64,000 nt of DNA from positions 1 to 64,000 of the forward strand of contig CAYWYS010000011.1 in assembly GCA_964462675.1 (NCBI GenBank). The letters are read 5' to 3'. The position numbers and the translations under genes were made by a program. The stretch is from XN24 sp964462675 (GTDB lineage: Bacteria; Pseudomonadota; Gammaproteobacteria; Steroidobacterales; XN24). This document shows, piece by piece, positions 59,341 to 64,000 of the stretch; position 1 is the first letter of the stretch; every line of letters begins with the position of its first letter. The notes under the pieces are model-generated. The model ran no database searches, was not told the DNA's origin, and saw only the letters and a program-made list of their open reading frames with translations.

Positions 59341-60806
59341 GGCGCCTGATCGTGGTGGACGACCCGAAGGCATGGATGCTGGAGGGGCACGACGGCGAAG
59401 TCGTCTCGGTCAGCGATTACCTCGCGCCCGCGGTACCGTGGCCCACGCGCGGCATGCGGGTGTTCAACCTGGCGCGCTCCTACGGCTACCAGACCCGTGG
59501 CTACTACGTGTCGCTGCTCGCGGAGGCGCGCGGCCACCGCGTCATGCCGGACGTGCGCACCATCCAGGATCTCAACGCGCCGGGTTTCGTGCGCTTCATT
59601 CCGACGGATGTCGAGGAGCTGATCCAGAAGGGCCTGGCCCGGCTGAAGTCGGACGACTTCGTGCTGTCCATTTATTTCGGCGAGAACCTGGCGGCGCAGC
59701 ACCAGGCGCTGGCGCGGGCGCTGTTCCGCTTGTTCCAGGTGCCGTTCCTGCGCGCCAAGTTCGGCCGCGGCCAGAAGTGGAGCCTGCGCGGCGTGCGCGC
59801 CCTGCCGCTGGACGAGATTCCGGAGCAGCACGTTGAATTCATGCGCGCCGCCGCGCGCCGCTACTTCAGCCGCAAGCGCTACCAGCCGGAGCGCAGCGAT
59901 CGCTCGCGCTATGATCTCGCGATCCTCGTGAATCCCGAGGAACGCGAGGCACCCTCCGACAAGCAGGCCCTGAATCGCTTCATGCAGGCGGCGCGGCGCC
60001 AGGGCTTCAGCGTCGAGTTCATCGGCCGCGACGATTACACCCGGGTCTCGGAATTCGACGCCTTGTTGATCCGTGAGACGACCGCGGTCAACCACCACAC
60101 CTATCGCTTCTCGCGGCGCGCCCAGGCCGAAGGGCTCGCGGTCATCGACGACCCGGATTCGATCCTGCGCTGCGCGAACAAGGTGTACCTGGCCGAGATC
60201 CTGAAGGGCGCGAAGATTCCGATTCCGCGCACCGAGATCATCCAGCGCGGCCAGCGGCGCCAGGCGCTCGCGCGCCTCGGCTTGCCATGCGTGCTCAAGA
60301 TCCCGGACTCATCGTTCTCGCAGGGCGTCTCCAAGGCCAACACCGAAGCCGAGTACCTCGAGCTGACGGACAGGATGCTCGAGGCCTCGGACCTGGTCAT
60401 CGGCCAGGAATACGCACCGACGGACTTCGACTGGCGCGTCGGCGTGCTGGAGGGCGAGCCGCTGTTCGTCTGCAAGTACTTCATGGCGCGCGGCCACTGG
60501 CAGATCTACAACTGGGGCAGCCGGCGGCGCAGCGACGTCTGGGGGCAGTATGAGACGCTCGCAGTGGCCGACGCGCCGCCGGCGATCGTGCAGACGGCCG
60601 TCAAGGCAGCCCGCCTGATGGGCGACGGTTTGTACGGCGTGGACCTGAAGGAAATCGACGGCAAGCCGATGGTCATCGAGATCAACGACAACCCGAGCAT
60701 CGAGGCCGGCGTCGAGGACAAGGTGCTCGGCACGGCGCTCTACGATGCGATCATCGCGGCGCTGCGCCGCCGCGTGGAGGCGCGGCGCGAGGGCGACCGC
60801 AAGTGA
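59337..60806 (+). CDS. RLAN-RimK ATP-grasp ligase
   Basis: 489 aa. The N-terminal about 180 residues are an RLAN (RimK-like ATP-grasp N-terminal) domain (RLIVVDDPKAW, GMRVFNLARSYGYQTRGYYV, SLLAEARGHRVMPDV). The C-terminal part is a RimK ATP-grasp: DPDSILRCANKVYLAEILKG, CVLKIPDSSFSQGVSK (ATP-binding lysine loop), GQEYAPTDFDWRVGVLEGEP and the Mg-binding GVDLKEIDGKPMVIEINDNP with Glu and Asn. RimK ligases add amino acids, often Glu, to a carboxylate by acyl-phosphate formation. Overlaps both neighbours by four bases. Confidence 0.92.
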   Translation: MRRLIVVDDPKAWMLEGHDGEVVSVSDYLAPAVPWPTRGMRVFNLARSYGYQTRGYYVSLLAEARGHRVMPDVRTIQDLNAPGFVRFIPTDVEELIQKGLARLKSDDFVLSIYFGENLAAQHQALARALFRLFQVPFLRAKFGRGQKWSLRGVRALPLDEIPEQHVEFMRAAARRYFSRKRYQPERSDRSRYDLAILVNPEEREAPSDKQALNRFMQAARRQGFSVEFIGRDDYTRVSEFDALLIRETTAVNHHTYRFSRRAQAEGLAVIDDPDSILRCANKVYLAEILKGAKIPIPRTEIIQRGQRRQALARLGLPCVLKIPDSSFSQGVSKANTEAEYLELTDRMLEASDLVIGQEYAPTDFDWRVGVLEGEPLFVCKYFMARGHWQIYNWGSRRRSDVWGQYETLAVADAPPAIVQTAVKAARLMGDGLYGVDLKEIDGKPMVIEINDNPSIEAGVEDKVLGTALYDAIIAALRRRVEARREGDRK

Positions 60807-62038
60807 CGACCGGATCCGGCTGGGGCCTGTTCGAGGTCTTCGGCGTCGAGATGGAGTACATGATCGTCGACCGCGCGTCGCTGGCGGTGCGGCCGATCGC
60901 GGACCTGTTGTTGCGCGAGGCCGCCGGCGGCCCGGACTGGGTCGAGGACGTCGAGCGCGGCGCGATCGCCTGGTCGAACGAGATCGTCGCGCATCTCGTC
61001 GAGCTGAAGACCAACGGGCCCGCGGCCGAGCTCGCCGGCCTGGACGCGCTGTTCCACGGCGATGTTCTCGAGGCCAACCGCCTGCTGGCGGCGCACGGCG
61101 CGATGCTGCTCGGCGGCGGCGCCCACCCGCTGATGGACCCGGCGACCGAGACGCGCATCTGGGCGCACGGCGGCGGCGAGATCTATGCGAGCTATGACCG
61201 CATCTTCGGCTGCAGCGGGCACGGCTGGTCCAACCTGCAAAGCACCCACCTGAACCTGCCGTTCGCAGGCGACGAAGAGTTCGGCCGGCTGCATGCGGCG
61301 ATCCGCCTGGTGTTGCCGATCATCCCGGCGCTGGCCGCCAGCACGCCGTTCCTCGACGGCCGCTTCACCGGCTACCTGGACGCGCGCCTCGAGACCTATC
61401 GCCACAACCAGGCACGCATTCCGTCGCTGACCGGCCAGGTCATCCCGGAGCGGATGTTTTCGGAGGCGGAGTATCGCCTGCTGTTCGAGCGCATCGCCGC
61501 CGACATCGCGCCGCATGATCCCGATGGCCTGCTGGACCCGCTGTTCCTGAACTCGCGCGGCGCGATCGCGCGCTTCGATCGCAACGCGATCGAGATCCGC
61601 ACGATCGACATCCAGGAATGCCCGGCCGCGGACCTCGCGGTCGTGGCCGCCGTGGTCGCGGTGCTGCGCCGGCTGGTCGCCGAACAGACCGTGCCATGGC
61701 GCGTGCAACAGGAATGGCCGGAGGACCTGCTCGCGGCGATCCTGCTGGACGTCGTCCGGGACGGCGACCAGGCGCGCATTGCGGACGCGGACTACCTCCG
61801 CATGCTGGGGATTCACCGACGCGGCGTGACAGCGGGCGCGGTGTGGCGCGAGCTTTGCGAGGCCGCCAGCGGCGACTTCGACGCGAGCGCGCATGCCGCG
61901 CTCCGCCGGATTCTCGACGCGGGGCCGCTGGCGCGACGGCTGCTGCGCGCAGTCGGCAGCGCACCGGAGCGCACGGCGCTGGTCGCCGCCTGTCGCGAAC
62001 TGGCGAGCTGCCTCGCCGGGAACCGGCTGTTTCCCTGA
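60803..62038 (+). CDS. GCS2-family carboxylate-amine ligase
   Basis: 411-aa glutamate-cysteine ligase type 2 (YbdK-like) protein: FEVFGVEMEYMIVDRASLAV (metal-binding Glu), HLVELKTNGPAAELAGL, GGGAHPLMDP and WSNLQSTHLNLPF. The late NSRGAIARFDRNAIEIRTID is a family motif. These enzymes join an amino group to an activated carboxylate. It is coupled by a four-base overlap to the RimK gene and by one base to the N-formylglutamate amidohydrolase gene. Confidence 0.9.
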   Translation: MTTGSGWGLFEVFGVEMEYMIVDRASLAVRPIADLLLREAAGGPDWVEDVERGAIAWSNEIVAHLVELKTNGPAAELAGLDALFHGDVLEANRLLAAHGAMLLGGGAHPLMDPATETRIWAHGGGEIYASYDRIFGCSGHGWSNLQSTHLNLPFAGDEEFGRLHAAIRLVLPIIPALAASTPFLDGRFTGYLDARLETYRHNQARIPSLTGQVIPERMFSEAEYRLLFERIAADIAPHDPDGLLDPLFLNSRGAIARFDRNAIEIRTIDIQECPAADLAVVAAVVAVLRRLVAEQTVPWRVQQEWPEDLLAAILLDVVRDGDQARIADADYLRMLGIHRRGVTAGAVWRELCEAASGDFDASAHAALRRILDAGPLARRLLRAVGSAPERTALVAACRELASCLAGNRLFP

Positions 62039-62784
62039 TGGGGGCCGCGCGCATGGCAGAGCGCTGGGTGCTCACTTGCGAGCACGGCGGGCGGGAGGTG
62101 CCGCCGGAGCATGCGGCCTTGTTTCGCAATGCCGGCGAGGTGCTCGACTCCCATCGCGGCTGGGATGCCGGCGCGCTGGAGATCTTCGATGCGCTCGCGC
62201 CGCCGCTCGGCGACGCTGCGTTCCCGGCGACGACGACCCGGCTGCTGATCGACCTGAACCGCTCGCTGCATCACCCGAAGCTGTACTCGGAATTCACCCG
62301 CGCGCTGCCGTCAGCGGCCCGGGCCGAGATCGCGGCGCGCTGGTGGCAACCGTGGCGCACGGCCGTCGCCGCGCAGATCGCGGCGTGGCGAGACACCGGA
62401 CATGCGGTGCGGCACCTTTCCGTGCACAGCTTCACGCCGGTGCTCGGCGGGCAGATCCGCAATGCGGACATCGGGCTGCTGTACGACCCGTCGCGCGCGG
62501 CCGAGCGAGACTTCTGCGCCGCCTGGCAATCGGTGCTGCGGGCGCGCGGCTGGCGCGTGCGCCTGAACTACCCTTACCGCGGCACGGATGACGGCCACAC
62601 CACGGCGCTGCGGCGCCGCTTCGGACACGGCTACGCCGGCATCGAGCTGGAAGTGAACCAGGCGCTGTTCCCGGGGTCGCTGGCGCTGCTGCGGACCGAC
62701 CTCGGCGAGACGCTCGATGTGCTGAGACCACGGACATGGCCCGCCGACGCAGCCGCCGCTGCGCGGGGCCGCCGGCCGGCCTAG
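62038..62784 (+). CDS. N-formylglutamate amidohydrolase-family protein
   Basis: 248-aa zinc amidohydrolase-like protein. The N-terminus VLTCEHGGREVPPEHA, DSHRGWDAGALEIFDALA and RLLIDLNRSLHHPKL carry the Glu-His and Asp/His metal ligands of the family; VHSFTPVLGG has the later His. RNADIGLLYDP and GYAGIELEVNQALF close the fold. In this operon it probably removes or edits an amide bond rather than acting in histidine breakdown: no hut genes are present. The TGATG junction at 62036-62040 couples it to the GCS2 gene; ATG 62053 is an alternative start. Its TAG is shared with the convergent hydrolase through CTAG. Confidence 0.88.
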   Translation: MGAARMAERWVLTCEHGGREVPPEHAALFRNAGEVLDSHRGWDAGALEIFDALAPPLGDAAFPATTTRLLIDLNRSLHHPKLYSEFTRALPSAARAEIAARWWQPWRTAVAAQIAAWRDTGHAVRHLSVHSFTPVLGGQIRNADIGLLYDPSRAAERDFCAAWQSVLRARGWRVRLNYPYRGTDDGHTTALRRRFGHGYAGIELEVNQALFPGSLALLRTDLGETLDVLRPRTWPADAAAAARGRRPA

Positions 62785-63611
62785 AGCTGCTCGGCGAGGA
62801 AGGCCAGCGTGCGCTGCCAGGCGTCCGCGGCGGCCTCCGGCGCGTAGCGCGTCCCGGAAGGATTGGCGAAGGCGTGGTCGGCATCCTCGTAGATGACGAT
62901 CTCGGCGGTCTTGCCCAGCGCCTGCAACACCGACTCGAAGCGCCGCACGGACTCGACCGGGATGCCGCGGTCCTGGCCGCCGAAGATCCCGAGAATCGGC
63001 ATCCTCAGCGGCGCGAGCAGCTCCGGCTCGGTGACCAGCCGCCCGTAATAGATGACCGCCGCGTCGAGCTCTTCAGGCAACAACAAGGCAGTGCGCAGCG
63101 ACAGGGCGCCGCCGAAACACCAGCCGATGCTGCCAATGCGCTCGACGCCCGGTTCCTCGCCGAGCCGCCGGAACGCCGACCGCAGATGCGCATCCGCGCG
63201 CGCCGGATCCGCCATCGCCACGGACATCAGCGCGCGCGCCTCCTCGGCGCTCGCCGCGGCCTGGCCGTCGTAGATGTCCACCGCCAGCGCCACGTATCCG
63301 GCGGCGGCCAGCCGGTGACTCATCTCGCGGATATTCTCGTTCAGGCCCCACCACTCGTGGATCACGATCAGCGCCCCGCGCGGCGCGCCGGCCGGCCTCA
63401 CCAGGTAACCCTTGAAACCATCGTAGTCGACGAGCTCCCCGCGCACGCCCGCGGTGGCCGCGCCGCCGGCCGCCGCCGCGACCGGCACGTCGCCGGCGTG
63501 CTCGCGTGCCATCGCCTCGGCGTATTCCGTGTCCTTGTCAGAGGCCAGGCCGGCGGCAGCGACGAGCGCGAGCAGCGCGCCCGACAGCAGGCGCAACGCG
63601 ATACGTGTCAC
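62781..63611 (-). CDS. Secreted dienelactone hydrolase family protein
   Basis: 276 aa. A signal segment (LRLLSGALLALVAAAGLAS) precedes an alpha/beta hydrolase of the DLH family: VIHEWWGLNENIREMSHRLA, AVDIYDGQAAAS, nucleophile Cys in GSIGWCFGGALSL, Asp in GIFGGQDRGIPVES and His in YEDADHAFANPSG. The catalytic Cys is the DLH hallmark. GTG 63611 overlaps the glgC stop. Confidence 0.87.
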   Translation of the reverse strand: MTRIALRLLSGALLALVAAAGLASDKDTEYAEAMAREHAGDVPVAAAAGGAATAGVRGELVDYDGFKGYLVRPAGAPRGALIVIHEWWGLNENIREMSHRLAAAGYVALAVDIYDGQAAASAEEARALMSVAMADPARADAHLRSAFRRLGEEPGVERIGSIGWCFGGALSLRTALLLPEELDAAVIYYGRLVTEPELLAPLRMPILGIFGGQDRGIPVESVRRFESVLQALGKTAEIVIYEDADHAFANPSGTRYAPEAAADAWQRTLAFLAEQL

Positions 63612-64000
63612 TTGAGGGCCTCCATCATCTGTTTCGTCACCAGCACCACGCCGTCCCTGGTCACATAGAAGCGGCGCCGGTCCTCGGCCGGATTCTCGCC
63701 GATGACCGTGCCGTCCGGAATGCTCGTGTCTTCGTCGATGATCGCATTGAAGATGCGGCAGCTCCGGCCGATGTCCACGTCGGGCAGGACGATCGAGCGT
63801 TCGACCAGCGACAGCTCGGCCACGCGCACATTGCTGAACAGCACCGATTCGCGAACCAATGCGCCGGAGATGATGCAGCCGCCCGACACCATCGAGTTCA
63901 GCGCGCGACCGTGCCGCTCGCCGTCGTCGAGCACGAACTTGGCCGGCGGCAACTGCGCCTGGTAGGTCCAGATCGGCCACTCCTGGTCGTACAGGTTCAG
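63608..64000 (-). CDS. glgC: Glucose-1-phosphate adenylyltransferase GlgC, C-terminal part
   Basis: Last about 130 residues of ADP-glucose pyrophosphorylase, the enzyme that makes ADP-glucose for glycogen. The window ends inside the gene, whose start lies to the right. The left-handed beta-helix is visible: LNLYDQEWPIWTYQAQLPPA, NSMVSGGCIISGALVRESVL, LVERSIVLPDVDIGRSCRIF, IIDEDTSIPDGTVIGENPAE. It ends DGVVLVTKQMMEALK. The reading frame is open to the window edge. Confidence 0.93.
   Translation of the reverse strand: MNLYDQEWPIWTYQAQLPPAKFVLDDGERHGRALNSMVSGGCIISGALVRESVLFSNVRVAELSLVERSIVLPDVDIGRSCRIFNAIIDEDTSIPDGTVIGENPAEDRRRFYVTRDGVVLVTKQMMEALK

Noticed and set aside
62038..62784. Histidine-degradation role (HutG) for the amidohydrolase
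   Set aside because: No hutH, hutU, hutI or hutF nearby; the gene is coupled to the two amide ligases instead.

Overview
The window is high-GC (roughly two-thirds G+C), very gene-dense bacterial chromosome. The gene content points to a free-living, polar-flagellated gammaproteobacterium, perhaps near Xanthomonadales, Nevskiales or Steroidobacterales. Pointers are FliA followed by a MotC/MotD stator pair and DUF2802, a PepSY/PhoP/PhoQ-like operon, an LdtD/MepK pair, RlmJ, TtcA and ZnuACB. This placement is inferred from gene content; there is no rRNA in the window. I see no tRNA, CRISPR array, insertion sequence, integrase or phage module. No gene-free stretch exceeds 300 bases. Two 100-N gaps (10269-10368 and 25073-25172), each flanked by an identical 55-base sequence, show that this is a short-read, k=55-type scaffold.

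Layout. 1-2.9 kb: end of a flagellar operon (fliA, motC, motD, a 68-aa protein, DUF2802) without the chemotaxis genes usually found here. 2.9-7.7 kb, minus strand: PilZ, an HDOD-GGDEF diguanylate cyclase, an ABC1/UbiB kinase and a membrane alpha/beta hydrolase. 7.9-16.3 kb: KefB-type antiporter, a small membrane protein with an integrase-arm-like domain, a gapped short-chain dehydrogenase, lipocalin, a large MscS channel and an S9 peptidase. 16.4-22.2 kb: RRM protein, ttcA, znuACB, Trm112 protein and a TrkH/TrkA potassium system. 22.3-32.7 kb: GNAT-nitrilase fusion, ankyrin lipoprotein, two glycine-zipper proteins, TGS GTPase, DUF2189 protein, a three-times frameshifted TolB/TPR gene and pepSY-phoPQ-like genes. 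32.7-43.6 kb: two selenodomain-type transferases with a VTT-flavoprotein fusion, DUF4382 lipoprotein, spermidine synthase-like protein, WYL regulator, msrA, a lipoprotein, an NSS transporter and azoreductase. 43.7-55.4 kb: mepK/ldtD, YadGH-like ABC exporter, katG, VOC protein, MarC, a second ABC1 kinase, NhaC and a phosphatase. 55.5-64 kb: rlmJ, two paralogous VanZ-type proteins, a four-gene amidoligase operon, dienelactone hydrolase and the end of glgC.

The most interesting functional unit is 58618-62784. A C39-like cysteine peptidase, an RLAN/RimK ATP-grasp ligase, a GCS2-type carboxylate-amine ligase and an N-formylglutamate amidohydrolase-like enzyme are joined by overlapping start and stop codons. 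This is the gene set expected of a system that builds, attaches and trims a small peptide or amino-acid tag. The family grouping is known from comparative genomics; I know of no established product.

The chromosome is compact to the point that many convergent genes share stop codons or overlap (CTAG at 40684 and at 62781; a 109-base overlap at 14129-14237; a 50-base overlap at 16662-16711). Against that background the broken genes stand out: the TolB/TPR gene at 27.5-29.4 kb, the BNR-repeat stub at 46.0-46.2 kb and the stop-interrupted membrane ORF at 50.3-50.6 kb.
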